From Fervidobacterium pennivorans (GTDB taxonomy: Bacteria > Thermotogota > Thermotogae > Thermotogales > Fervidobacteriaceae), in NCBI RefSeq assembly GCF_001644665.1, contig NZ_CP011393.1, forward strand, positions 1,634,001 to 1,698,000: 64,000 bases of DNA, given 5' to 3'. Shown here one piece after another: positions 1-8,887 of this stretch. The position numbers and the translations under genes were made by a program. Every line of letters begins with the position of its first letter. Positions within the stretch are counted from its first letter, which is position 1. The notes below the pieces were generated by a model. That model did no database searches. It was not told the origin of the DNA and was given only the letters and a program-made list of their open reading frames with translations.

Positions 1-321
1 AATATTTTTTTTATCGAGTTCGCTTAGCTGTTCAGATGCTCCAAAAGCGTTTAACAACCTTAGGAAATCTGGTGATTTCTTGAACGCGTTGCCTGCGAAG
101 CTCCGCAAGTAATTCAAATCCAAATAAACACCATAAACAATCTCACTTGTAGCGAGCAGACGCCCGCGAGAATCGTAAATATTACCACGCAGTGCAGGAA
201 CGTAACTTTTAACCGCGTACCGGTTAGTATATATATTTGTATAAACCTTTACAAGTAAGATAATTATCAAGACCGAAACAGTTAATAATACTAGTCTATA
301 GCGGTATTTACTTCTTCTCAA
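1..321 (-). CDS. Penicillin-binding protein (FtsI/PBP2-type transpeptidase), N-terminal part
   Basis: This is the N-terminal 107 residues of a class B penicillin-binding protein; the rest runs off the window. A TTG start at 321 overlaps the stop of the FtsL-like gene (TTGA), a usual arrangement for coupled division genes. After a short basic stretch there is one membrane helix (residues about 11-27), then the hallmark RGNIYDSRGRLLATS at about residues 45-59, which begins the PBP dimerisation region outside the membrane. The frame stays open to base 1. The position after rsmH and an FtsL-like gene favours the septal enzyme FtsI (PBP3) over the elongation PBP2, but the catalytic SxxK/KTG motifs are not in the window, so the subtype is inferred. 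Confidence 0.85.
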   Translation of the reverse strand, partial: MRRSKYRYRLVLLTVSVLIIILLVKVYTNIYTNRYAVKSYVPALRGNIYDSRGRLLATSEIVYGVYLDLNYLRSFAGNAFKKSPDFLRLLNAFGASEQLSELDKKNI

Positions 322-587
322 TTGATTACATCACGTCCTAATACCAGTTTCGCTATTTGAACATCTAAAACTTCGTTGTGTTGTCTCAAATTCGATAAAC
401 TTTCTCTATACATCTCAACTTGCCTTAACATCTCCGCTGTTCTCAAGTTAAGGTGATACGCACCGAGAATCAGACCCGTGAACAAAGAAAATGCAAAGAT
501 GTACTTCAATACACGAGAAAAGGTTTTATGCTGCTCTTGTAACCCTTCAAGCGCGACTTCTCTCCGCTTACTTCTTACGAGTGTCAT
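318..587 (-). CDS. FtsL-like small bitopic division protein
   Basis: An 89-residue protein with a basic cytoplasmic N-terminus, one hydrophobic helix (about residues 27-46, YIFAFSLFTGLILGAYHL) and a C-terminal stretch with heptad-like leucines and charged residues, fitting a coiled coil outside the membrane. This is the shape of FtsL/DivIC proteins, which bridge FtsQ/FtsB and the septal transpeptidase. FtsL sequences are too divergent to confirm by eye; the call rests on topology, length and its place between rsmH and an ftsI-type gene. The start is ATG with a GGGGGAT ribosome site 7 bases upstream. It overlaps the next gene by four bases. Confidence 0.6.
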   Translation of the reverse strand: MTLVRSKRREVALEGLQEQHKTFSRVLKYIFAFSLFTGLILGAYHLNLRTAEMLRQVEMYRESLSNLRQHNEVLDVQIAKLVLGRDVIN

Positions 588-818
588 ACTCTATCCCCCT
601 TCGCTCCGCTAAGTTATGAAAAAACTAAGATTGAGAACTTACTAACGGAAACGAAAACGTAAGCCTATGAACTACGGCTCTCCCCTGCTCCGCTAAGTAA
701 AATATTGAACATTCGGAAAATGTAAAAAGCAAAAGCAGAAAGTGTAACCTAACTTTCCAGAAAAATGCTAACTTTCTCCGCTTTGACTTGAATTAAGTTA
801 TTATTTGTTCTCTAACAA
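588..818. other. Gap between rsmH and ftsL-like gene with repeated TAGCGGAGC motif
   Basis: The 231 bases carry no convincing gene and no clear terminator. On the minus strand the 12-mer ACTTAGCGGAGC occurs twice, once directly before the ribosome site of the FtsL-like gene (604-615) and once about 85 bases upstream (688-699); a shorter version lies near 774. The same core recurs inside and upstream of rsmH. Its function is unknown. Confidence 0.4.
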
Positions 819-1715
<897 letters not shown>

Positions 1716-1752
1716 TCACTCCGCTCCGCTAGTTTAGAAAAAGACTACTTAC

Positions 1753-1782
1753 ATTGTAGAACAAAATGTGTAAATTTTGCAA
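1753..1782 (-). promoter_or_regulatory. Promoter of rsmH/division cluster
   Basis: On the minus strand TTGCAA (1782-1777) and TACAAT (1758-1753) are separated by 18 bases, a good sigma-A-type match. Initiation near 1746 would give a leader of about 33 bases before the rsmH ATG. Confidence 0.6.
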
Positions 1783-1884
1783 TTTTTTCCGAAAAAAATG
1801 ACGGTTGCAAAAACATCTATTTAAGCCAATTTTGGAATGATCGTGATTATATACTTAAGTATAGTAAAATTTAACATTTCTCAA

Positions 1885-1916
1885 AAAACAAACAGGGGGG
1901 ACTCCCCTGTTTGTTA
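1885..1916 (-). terminator. Rho-independent terminator after carbamate kinase gene
   Basis: On the minus strand the stem ACAAACAGGGG / CCCCTGTTTGT with a very small loop is followed by a run of T. It lies about 40 bases past the arcC stop and separates that operon from rsmH. Confidence 0.85.
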
Positions 1917-1952
1917 TTGACATACATGGTAAGAGTGAGATACTACTATTTT

Positions 1953-2888
1953 TTAAAGCGTTATTCTTGTTCCCGTAAGTCCTTTTAGTGCCTTATCGAG
2001 TACTGCCATATCGGTGATTAGACATTCTCTCCCAGTTGAGGTTACGAAATCAATAGCTGCTTCGATTTTTGGTCCCATGCTACCTGATGGGAATTGACCT
2101 TCGGCAAGGTACTTTTTCGCTTCTTCAACTGTAAGGTGGTCTATCGCTTTTTGATCCGGTTTGTTATAGTTGATGTAGACTTTTTCAACTCCGGTAAGAA
2201 TTATCAGTATATCTGCATCAATTTCCTTAGCAAGCAAAGCGCTTGCTCTATCTTTATCGATGACAGCTTCAACACCTTTCAATGTTCCGTTTTCTTGTAT
2301 CACAGGTATTCCGCCCCCACCAGCAGCTATGACTATCATGTCTTTTTCAACCAATGTCTTTATGACGTTCTTTTCAACTATGTCGAGTGGGATTGGAGAA
2401 GGAACAACACGTCTCCAACCTCGTCCGGCATCTTCTTTCATTATCCAACCTTTTTCTTGCTGTAGCTTCTCTGCCTCTTCTTTTGAATAAAATGGACCGA
2501 CTGGTTTAGAAGGTTTTTGAAAGCCAGGGTCGTTCTTATCGACGATAATTTGTGTGACAACGGCGGCGATATCTCTTTGTATATTCCTTTTTCTTAGCTC
2601 ATTACCAAGAGTTAATGCTATCATGTAACCAAGACTACCTTGCGTTTGGGCATCGTTAACGTCGAGAGGAAACGGTGGTATAACGTGCTTTGCTAATTCT
2701 TGTTGGACTAATAGATTACCTACTTGTGGTCCGTTTCCATGAGTTATAACTATGTCGTAATCATCGAGCATAGAAACCAAAAATCGGGCAGTTTCGGCAA
2801 GGTTTTTCATCATGTTCTCTGCTGTTGCTTCCTCACCAGGTCTGTTGACCGCGTTGCCACCAATAGCTACAACTGCTAGTTTCTTCAT
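1953..2888 (-). CDS. arcC: Carbamate kinase
   Basis: Carbamate kinase interconverts carbamoyl phosphate + ADP and carbamate + ATP, usually as the ATP-yielding last step of arginine/citrulline or related nitrogen-compound fermentation. Family signs: VVAIGGNA near the N-terminus, HGNGPQVGNLL, GSLGYMI, the glycine-rich AAGGGGIPVI, KDRASALLA and GSMGPKIEAA. I chose the ATG at 2888 because GGAGG lies 7 bases upstream; an in-frame GTG at 2894 sits too close to that site. It follows the phosphotransacylase-family gene by 36 bases and ends the operon. No ornithine carbamoyltransferase or arginine deiminase gene is nearby, so the source of carbamoyl phosphate is unclear. Confidence 0.95.
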   Translation of the reverse strand: MKKLAVVAIGGNAVNRPGEEATAENMMKNLAETARFLVSMLDDYDIVITHGNGPQVGNLLVQQELAKHVIPPFPLDVNDAQTQGSLGYMIALTLGNELRKRNIQRDIAAVVTQIIVDKNDPGFQKPSKPVGPFYSKEEAEKLQQEKGWIMKEDAGRGWRRVVPSPIPLDIVEKNVIKTLVEKDMIVIAAGGGGIPVIQENGTLKGVEAVIDKDRASALLAKEIDADILIILTGVEKVYINYNKPDQKAIDHLTVEEAKKYLAEGQFPSGSMGPKIEAAIDFVTSTGRECLITDMAVLDKALKGLTGTRITL

Positions 2889-2924
2889 GTGCACACCTCC
2901 AACTACGGATATGGAATTTTAGAT

Positions 2925-3806
2925 TTATGAAAGTGCAATTGCCAAAGCGATAGATGCAAATTTTGACTCACTTGTATCAGCACGTGATATGACAATAACT
3001 GGTGCCTTTGCTCCAGCTATGATACCAGCAATTCTTCCATTTGCAAAGTATACGGCAGACTTGCCAAGGAAATTTCCACTGTGAATGTCTGGAACAACTA
3101 GTATGTCGGCATGACCTGCAACATCTCCCTTAACACCTTTGACTTCTGCTGCGTAAACGCTCAGAGCGTTATCTATTCCAAGAGGTCCATCTATCTTGCA
3201 ATTCTTTATCTGACCACGCTCGTTCATCTTGGCGATAATAGCAGCTTCCATTGTCTCTGGCATGTCGGGATTTACTGTTTCAACAGCAGCTATAAGTGCG
3301 ACTCTAGGCATCTCGTAGCCAAGTTTTCTGGCAACAGCAACTGCGTTTTCTATAATCTGCACTTTTTGTTCCAAAGTGGGTCTAATTACCATACCACCAT
3401 CTGTGATAAAAATCAAACGGTTCACACCAGGAACTTCAACAACTGCAACATGTGAAAGTAATCTTTCGGTTCTGAGCCCTTGCTCTTTGTCTAAGACAGC
3501 TTTCAGCAACATGGAGGTTTTTACAAGCCCTTTCATAACTATGTGTGCTTTCCCTTCGACAACTGCTTTTACGGCAGCTTTGGATGCTTCTTCTTCAGAA
3601 CGACAATCAACAATGGGAAAATCGGTGTTGAGTTCTTTCAAATTCTCTTCAATTAATTCTCTCTTTCCGAAAAGAATAGCGGAAACTCCTAATTCCTTTG
3701 CTTCGACAACTGCTTTTATGGCTTCTTTATCCTCTGCTCCAGCAATGGCGATGACTTTCCCCTTTCCTTTCGCCATTTCGATGATTTCAGAGAGCGTTCT
3801 TACCAT
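2925..3806 (-). CDS. Phosphate butyryltransferase/acetyltransferase family enzyme
   Basis: A 293-residue member of the phosphate acetyl/butyryltransferase family, which swaps CoA for phosphate on acyl-CoA to give acyl phosphates. The short, single-domain length (about 300) and motifs such as MKGLVKTSMLLKAVL, FITDGGMVIRPTLEQK and GPLGIDNALS resemble Ptb-type rather than long Pta-type enzymes. The ATG at 3806 is preceded by GGAGGTG; a longer upstream reading lacks a ribosome site. It lies between a D-aminopeptidase gene and a carbamate kinase gene. No butyrate kinase gene is adjacent, so the substrate cannot be fixed; branched-chain acyl-CoA from amino-acid fermentation would fit the neighbours. 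Confidence 0.8.
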   Translation of the reverse strand: MVRTLSEIIEMAKGKGKVIAIAGAEDKEAIKAVVEAKELGVSAILFGKRELIEENLKELNTDFPIVDCRSEEEASKAAVKAVVEGKAHIVMKGLVKTSMLLKAVLDKEQGLRTERLLSHVAVVEVPGVNRLIFITDGGMVIRPTLEQKVQIIENAVAVARKLGYEMPRVALIAAVETVNPDMPETMEAAIIAKMNERGQIKNCKIDGPLGIDNALSVYAAEVKGVKGDVAGHADILVVPDIHSGNFLGKSAVYFANGRIAGIIAGAKAPVIVISRADTSESKFASIALAIALS

Positions 3807-3844
3807 TGTTAAACACCTCCAAAAGTGTCTGCTATTGAAGTTAT

Positions 3845-4678
3845 TTAAACTAATATCCTTGCGGCTGCACAAATATATGTCATAGCCAACAATGCTTCAA
3901 AGATGACTTTGTAGTCGTCATGCTTAATTCTAACTTTCCTACCATCAACTCTTTCGACGAGAGGCATAGAAGAGACTAGGTCTGCCCTAAGGGTATCACT
4001 GAATTCTACAACCATTTCAATGGGTGATGAAAATCTGAAAATCTCGAAATCTTCTCTGGATTTTGTTGAAAGCTCCTTAGCACATTGCTCCAGTTCGTTG
4101 AGCAGGGTCCCCATAGGTTTCATAATAGCGCTGTGTCTTCCAATAGACTTTTTGGTTTCCACAGAAAGAACCTTTGGTAGAATTTTGGAGGTTTGGGTGA
4201 TAACCTTGTCATCACCGATTAGACACCCAAGCGGAACGTTGAATAAACCAGCAAATGCCGCGTTGATGAGTGCTTCGTTCATTTCCACTCCATTTATCCA
4301 AATATTGTGTATGGAAGAACTTGAGTACGTGTGGTCCATATTTGCATGAAGGGTACCAATACCAGCATGGTAACCGAAGAAAACAGCAAAATCAAAGGAT
4401 TCATCAATGCCGTACATCATATAATATTGCCTAACGCCACCACTTACCAATGTTACGTATGGAAATTCCTCGGTAATCTCCCAAGGAATGTTATCACCTG
4501 CGGCATGTGAATCGACTAGCGTTACTTCGCACCCTTCTAAGCCTTTTAAAAACGCTTTCAGCTGTCTCAACATTTCATACCTTTTGAAGTCGGAACTTTT
4601 CTTTTCAACATCATTCCAACTAGTTACACCAGCAAGTCCTTCATAATCAAACGATATAAAGATTTTCTTCTTAGTCAT
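3845..4678 (-). CDS. M55-family D-aminopeptidase (DppA-like)
   Basis: A 277-residue zinc peptidase of family M55, whose type member DppA of Bacillus removes D-amino acids from short peptides in the cytoplasm as a decamer. The signature SFDYEG is at residues 9-14 (Asp11 and Glu13 are the expected metal ligands); DSHAAG, FFGYHAG and MDHTYSS supply the conserved histidines and NGVEMNE the later glutamate. An upstream in-frame extension would add a hydrophobic segment, but the ATG at 4678 with GGGGTGG before it gives a standard cytoplasmic M55 protein. It is first in an operon with a phosphotransacylase-family gene (38-base gap) and carbamate kinase, suggesting peptide or D-amino-acid use. Confidence 0.88.
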   Translation of the reverse strand: MTKKKIFISFDYEGLAGVTSWNDVEKKSSDFKRYEMLRQLKAFLKGLEGCEVTLVDSHAAGDNIPWEITEEFPYVTLVSGGVRQYYMMYGIDESFDFAVFFGYHAGIGTLHANMDHTYSSSSIHNIWINGVEMNEALINAAFAGLFNVPLGCLIGDDKVITQTSKILPKVLSVETKKSIGRHSAIMKPMGTLLNELEQCAKELSTKSREDFEIFRFSSPIEMVVEFSDTLRADLVSSMPLVERVDGRKVRIKHDDYKVIFEALLAMTYICAAARILV

Positions 4679-4697
4679 ACCATCCACCCCTGTTGGT

Positions 4698-4726
4698 ATT
4701 ATAAAACAAATCAAGCTTAGTATGAA
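4698..4726 (-). promoter_or_regulatory. Promoter of the D-aminopeptidase operon
   Basis: On the minus strand TTCATA (4726-4721) and a perfect TATAAT (4703-4698) are 17 bases apart. Transcription would start about 15 bases before the ATG. The decamer repeat array begins 15 bases upstream of the -35 box. Confidence 0.65.
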
Positions 4727-4740
4727 GTTGGAGAAAAAAG

Positions 4741-4800
4741 AGCATACTAAAGCATAAAAAAGCATACAAGAGGATTAATTAGGATTCATTAGGATTAAGA
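4741..4800. repeat. Six phased 10-bp direct repeats
   Basis: Six consecutive decamers: three of the form AGCATAMWAR (4741-4770) followed by three of the form AGGATTMATT/AAGA (4771-4800). On the minus strand each unit ends in the shared core WATSCT, spaced exactly 10 bp, about one helical turn. The array lies directly upstream of the D-aminopeptidase promoter and about 165 bp before the dnaA promoter. It could be a cooperative operator or part of a replication origin; neither is proven. Confidence 0.8.
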
Positions 4801-4965
4801 AATGAACATTGGTTTGAACTGAATAGTAGCAATTTTCAAAGTGCGCAGTAAGTGATTACTTAATGGTCTTTAGTCGATTCTTTACAGTAAACAATTTCGA
4901 AACAAAACTTCATATACCATTTATTGTGAGTAAAATATCATTCATGAGTTAACATAAAGTTTGTC
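4801..4965. other. AT-rich divergent intergenic region
   Basis: No gene seen. This AT-rich stretch lies between the decamer array and the dnaA promoter. Together with the array it is the natural place to look for an origin, but I found no clear set of DnaA boxes. Confidence 0.3.
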
Positions 4966-4995
4966 TTGATTTTTAACATAGACTTATGAGATAAT
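4966..4995 (+). promoter_or_regulatory. Promoter of dnaA
   Basis: TTGATT (4966-4971), an 18-base spacer and GATAAT (4990-4995) form a reasonable sigma-A-type promoter. The leader to the dnaA ATG would be about 90 bases. Confidence 0.55.
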
Positions 4996-5092
4996 ACTGA
5001 ATGCACAGTAACCTTACCCCACCCCCGCCTTGTTCTTGTTATTGCTTTATTTGATTTATTTTCCTTACAATTGCACGTCTCGAGGTGTACTT

Positions 5093-6442
5093 ATGGATAA
5101 CGTAGAAATCAAGGAAAAGATTTTGTCCACACTTAAGGAGAAGGTCAGCCGACAACAATGGGAACACTGGTTTATAGACTTCTATGTTAAACGTGTAGAA
5201 GGAACCCACGTTGTCTTTGAAGTGGGTAACCTCTTTCTTAAAGGTTACATCGAAAAGAAGTTTGATAAGGTTATTAGAAAAACCATTAGTGAAGTTGTTG
5301 GTCAGGGAGCAACTTATGAAATTGTTTACGCCCAGGTTGTCAATCCTGAGAATTTCGAAGATGAGGTTCCAGACAACGTTGCGTTGGTTAGGAAAAAGCC
5401 TATTTTAATAACCCCACTCAATCCCAAGTACAGGTTCGACAATTTTGTGGTTGACGAGTTCAACCAATTTGTTTACAACTTACTTCTTGAAGCAGCAAAA
5501 AAACCAGGCACTTACAATCCGATATTTATCTACAGCGAAGCTGGTATGGGAAAAACTCATTTAGTTCAAGCTTATGGCAATTATCTACTATCTCAAAACC
5601 CCGACCTGAGGTTTGCTTACTTGACTAGTGAGAGTTTCATGAACGAGCTCATTACAAAACTAAAATCTGGTAATATGGAGGAATTTCGCGAAAGGTACAG
5701 AAAGAAAATCGATGTCCTTGTAATTGACGATATCCAGTTTTTAGCAGGAAAAAAGGGAGTCCAGATAGAACTTTTCCATACCTTCAATGCACTTTACGAA
5801 GCTGGAAAACAAATTATCGTATGTTCCGACAGGTCGCCAAAAGAACTTAAAGATTTCCAAGATAGGGTCATTTCAAGGTTCCAAATGGGCGTCGTTGCTC
5901 AAATTAAGACACCTTCCCAAGAAGCGATGTACAAAATAGCAAAAAAAGTTGTTGATGATGAGAGGGCGGATATCGACGATGACGTGTTGCGATACGTTGC
6001 TACACATATTAAGGGAAGTATAAGAATTTTGAAAGGTGCCGTTATAAAATTAATCGCTTACAAAAGTATGTATGGAGAGTTAGACATTTCAGTTGTAAAA
6101 TCCATACTGCGGGACGTACTTACTGAAGATGTTAACACAGGCTCAAATGGAGATATCATAGAAATTATTGCTAAGATGTTTAAAACAACGAAAGATGATA
6201 TTCTTTCAGGTTCAAGGGACAGAAACACCTCCCTGGCACGACAGGTATGTATGTACTTTATGGTTAAAAAATACGGCTTATCAACAAGGAAAGTCGGCGA
6301 GATATTTAACAAGACACATCCGTCGGTGATAAATTCCGTTAAAGTTGTTGAAGAAAAAATGAAGAATGAAAAGGATTTTGAATTACTCTTGAAAACTGTG
6401 GAAAAGGAACTTCAAAAAAGTGTTGGAAAAGCTTATTCATAA
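5093..6442 (+). CDS. dnaA: Chromosomal replication initiator DnaA
   Basis: DnaA binds and melts the replication origin as an ATP-dependent oligomer. The 449-residue protein has an N-terminal interaction domain (about 1-80), a short linker, the AAA+ core with Walker A AGMGKTHL (about residue 153) and Walker B VLVIDDIQF, and a C-terminal helix-turn-helix with SRDRNTSLARQVCMYF. The usual box-reading segment DHTTVLHA is replaced by THPSVINSVK, so its box recognition may differ from the E. coli type. I chose the ATG at 5093 (GAGGTG six bases upstream) over an upstream start that would add a hydrophobic stretch unlike DnaA. The next gene is a ferredoxin, not dnaN. Confidence 0.95.
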   Translation: MDNVEIKEKILSTLKEKVSRQQWEHWFIDFYVKRVEGTHVVFEVGNLFLKGYIEKKFDKVIRKTISEVVGQGATYEIVYAQVVNPENFEDEVPDNVALVRKKPILITPLNPKYRFDNFVVDEFNQFVYNLLLEAAKKPGTYNPIFIYSEAGMGKTHLVQAYGNYLLSQNPDLRFAYLTSESFMNELITKLKSGNMEEFRERYRKKIDVLVIDDIQFLAGKKGVQIELFHTFNALYEAGKQIIVCSDRSPKELKDFQDRVISRFQMGVVAQIKTPSQEAMYKIAKKVVDDERADIDDDVLRYVATHIKGSIRILKGAVIKLIAYKSMYGELDISVVKSILRDVLTEDVNTGSNGDIIEIIAKMFKTTKDDILSGSRDRNTSLARQVCMYFMVKKYGLSTRKVGEIFNKTHPSVINSVKVVEEKMKNEKDFELLLKTVEKELQKSVGKAYS

Positions 6443-6479
6443 TAGGACATGGCACTTGAGAGTGAAGGTTTAGAGTCTG

Positions 6480-6508
6480 TTGAAAAATTAAACCAGTTGT
6501 GTTATAAT
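6480..6508 (+). promoter_or_regulatory. Promoter of ferredoxin gene
   Basis: TTGAAA (6480-6485), a 17-base spacer and a perfect TATAAT (6503-6508), the best promoter match in the window. It gives a leader of about 26 bases containing GGAGGTGAT. Confidence 0.85.
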
Positions 6509-6537
6509 CAACAATGACATCGAAGAGGAGGTGATAA

Positions 6538-6723
<186 letters not shown>

Positions 6724-6754
6724 CTTGGGGTTAAATCACGTTCAGAGTTCTTTA

Positions 6755-6780
6755 GAGGGGGCGGAAGCCCCCTTTATTTC
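6755..6780 (+). terminator. Terminator of ferredoxin gene
   Basis: GGGGGC (6757-6762), loop GGAA, GCCCCC (6767-6772), then TTTATTTC. Located about 30 bases past the stop. Confidence 0.85.
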
Positions 6781-6883
6781 TAATACGCTTATTTACCCAA
6801 CTGTGTTTAAAACATGGTTAGAGTTGAGAAAAAGAAATGAATAAGAAGAGAAATACAGAATTTTCCTTATTTTTCGCATATTA

Positions 6884-6919
6884 TTGCATTTGCTAAGCAT
6901 TGTTGTGATATAATATAAT
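6884..6919 (+). promoter_or_regulatory. Probable promoter of the BMP transporter operon
   Basis: Two overlapping -10 boxes (TATAATATAAT, 6909-6919) follow TTGCAT at 6884, with a spacing of 19 to the first. The -10 is strong and the -35 is weak. A 20-bp palindrome lies just downstream. Confidence 0.5.
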
Positions 6920-6931
6920 CAACAAGCGGTG

Positions 6932-6951
6932 TTTGAATTTCGAAATTCAAA
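6932..6951. promoter_or_regulatory. Perfect 20-bp palindrome, candidate operator
   Basis: TTTGAATTTCGAAATTCAAA reads the same on both strands. It starts 12-17 bases after the -10 boxes, that is about +7 to +30 of the predicted transcript, and 61 bases before the first gene. This is a typical place for a repressor dimer. Confidence 0.55.
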
Positions 6952-7012
6952 TAAATAAATACATCAACAATGATAAATATGAGAAAGCTTGTGAAAAGGA
7001 AGGTGTAAAGGA

Positions 7013-8887
7013 GTGCACGTAGCAAAGTATTTGGAGCGGTTACAGAAGTTTTCTTATTTACTTATAACTATCACCTTGATTTTGGTTTTTGCCTCGTTGG
7101 TTTTCGGCTTGGACATGACAAAAGCTCAGGAGATTTACAAAAGCTATTTTTCGCCTTCTTCTGATTTTCACCAGTTTGTTATTTCACACATCAAGGGTGA
7201 CCTTCCATTGTACAGATTTTTGAAGATTTACATGGTAGGTTCAACGGAGAAAACAGAAACCACGAAAAAGACGGGGGATTATTTGGAGGCGCTCAAACCA
7301 ATGGAAGGTGCTAATTCTGATGAAGAAAAGTTAGCCCGTGCCGTATATCTTTCATACTGGGAATCTAAACTGAACAACCGGTCTTTCGATAAAGAACTTA
7401 TAAAGAGCTCTCCTATTTTTAACTCCTTCTTTAACGAGTATCAAATACGTCTTATAGATGCCTTTGGCAATTACGCCCAAGACCTTGCTGCCTACCTTTT
7501 CGGTGCGGATATTAACTTGGCTTATATTCCAGAAGAATTGAAAAAGTTAAGAACCAACGTTATAGGAGATTATGAATACACTCCCGTTTACAACGGGGAA
7601 GAACTGCAAGCAATAACCTTAATAATGCAAGAACCAGAAGTATTAAAAACTTTGGAAGGGATAATTTTAGAAGCTGCAAAATCTGCAAAGGATTTAGATC
7701 CAGAGATGCTAATTTTAAGAACACGTGGAACAATCTTTAGAAGTACGTATGCTCTAATCGCGGGTATAAAAGATGAGATAGCCAGAGAGTTTGCGATGAT
7801 AACTCCCAAAGAATCAAACTTAGCATGGATTAGATGGGTAGTATATACGATTGTATTCTTTATCTGGTTCTATTTCTTTAAGGACATCCGTGTTCCGCTT
7901 TTGTTAATAATAGCCTCTGAAACAGTTTATATAGGTGCATTCATGAATATTCAATCAACATCGGATGGAATGATTTATGGTATAGTTATGGCTATAGCCT
8001 TGCTTTTCTCGATGTTCTACTTTTTATTTAAGAAACAGTTCACACTTTTCTTAATAAGTCTTGCCACAGCACTTGTAGTATTTCTACCCTCGTTTGCAAC
8101 GAAAGACTTGTTAATGCCAGAAACCTTTGGTGAATCTCCTTTTTACAGCTCGTTGGTTTCTGAGGTTCTTCAAGAACCTTTGAGCATTGTGCAAAGACGA
8201 CTAAAAAACTACAACACGACGGTAAACGAATCCATTGAAAAGTTCAACATTCTTCTAAACGACGCAGCTATTGATACGTTCAACCTTTCAGAAGAGTATT
8301 TCGCTCCAGAAGGTTTTGAAAAAAGGATAGAGTATGCAAAGAGTTTGTTAGGCAACGTAACAGACAAAGCTTTGGTAAAAGAAGCAAATGATTTTGTCTA
8401 TTTCGAAACAAAAAGATACGAAAAAGTAGAAAAACTCATCTCGGAATTCGAAAAAGATTTCAGAAGATTTGCCTCTGTTAGTTCGAAGGGTTTTAGAGAT
8501 ACATTAGTTGAATTTGTTGAATCACACTTCAACGGTGCACATAAAGACAGACTATTAAAGGCTATATCCTCAACTCAAAGAAAACCTTATATCTTATTAC
8601 CCAGTTACAAAATCTACTATTCACTTTCGGCAGTTATATTGATATCCCTTGCTTTGTTCTTAATTGCGCTCAAAAGAGACGAAGCATTCATACCTCTTGT
8701 GGGTTCATTTACCGTCTCAGTTCTCACGTTATTCAAAACGCAAACTGTATTCATCCAAGTTGGTGTCCCTTCTATTAGTGTTTACATCAGTTGGCTAATT
8801 CCGTATACCTTAATCCTGGCGGTTATCCTGGGTTATTACTGGTTGAGAAAAAACCATATCATCCTTAAAAGGAGGGAGAGAGTATGA
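7013..8887 (+). CDS. Polytopic membrane protein of unknown function, BMP transporter operon
   Basis: I do not recognise this 624-residue protein. A GTG start follows GGAAGGTG. It has an N-terminal hydrophobic segment (about residues 14-36), a large polar region (about 37-275), a cluster of about four membrane helices (about 278-370), a second polar region rich in lysine and glutamate (about 375-535) and about three C-terminal helices. Its stop overlaps the start of the BMP binding-protein gene (ATGA), and it shares the operon promoter, so it is probably made with the transporter and could modulate it or sense its substrate. No enzyme motif is visible. Confidence 0.75.
   Translation: MHVAKYLERLQKFSYLLITITLILVFASLVFGLDMTKAQEIYKSYFSPSSDFHQFVISHIKGDLPLYRFLKIYMVGSTEKTETTKKTGDYLEALKPMEGANSDEEKLARAVYLSYWESKLNNRSFDKELIKSSPIFNSFFNEYQIRLIDAFGNYAQDLAAYLFGADINLAYIPEELKKLRTNVIGDYEYTPVYNGEELQAITLIMQEPEVLKTLEGIILEAAKSAKDLDPEMLILRTRGTIFRSTYALIAGIKDEIAREFAMITPKESNLAWIRWVVYTIVFFIWFYFFKDIRVPLLLIIASETVYIGAFMNIQSTSDGMIYGIVMAIALLFSMFYFLFKKQFTLFLISLATALVVFLPSFATKDLLMPETFGESPFYSSLVSEVLQEPLSIVQRRLKNYNTTVNESIEKFNILLNDAAIDTFNLSEEYFAPEGFEKRIEYAKSLLGNVTDKALVKEANDFVYFETKRYEKVEKLISEFEKDFRRFASVSSKGFRDTLVEFVESHFNGAHKDRLLKAISSTQRKPYILLPSYKIYYSLSAVILISLALFLIALKRDEAFIPLVGSFTVSVLTLFKTQTVFIQVGVPSISVYISWLIPYTLILAVILGYYWLRKNHIILKRRERV

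Noticed and set aside
4679-4765. Membrane-anchored form of the D-aminopeptidase
   Set aside because: The extension crosses the predicted promoter of the gene, so it cannot be in the transcript.
4741-4800. CRISPR-type array in the decamer repeats
   Set aside because: Units are 10 bp, tandem and without spacers. No cas genes occur in the window.
5010-5023. AACCTTACCCCACC before dnaA as a Thermotoga-type DnaA box
   Set aside because: It resembles the published 12-mer AAACCTACCACC only with inserted bases and occurs once. Too weak to call.
5030-5092. Upstream start for DnaA adding a hydrophobic N-terminus
   Set aside because: DnaA is soluble. The ATG at 5093 has a proper ribosome site and the family-typical first domain.
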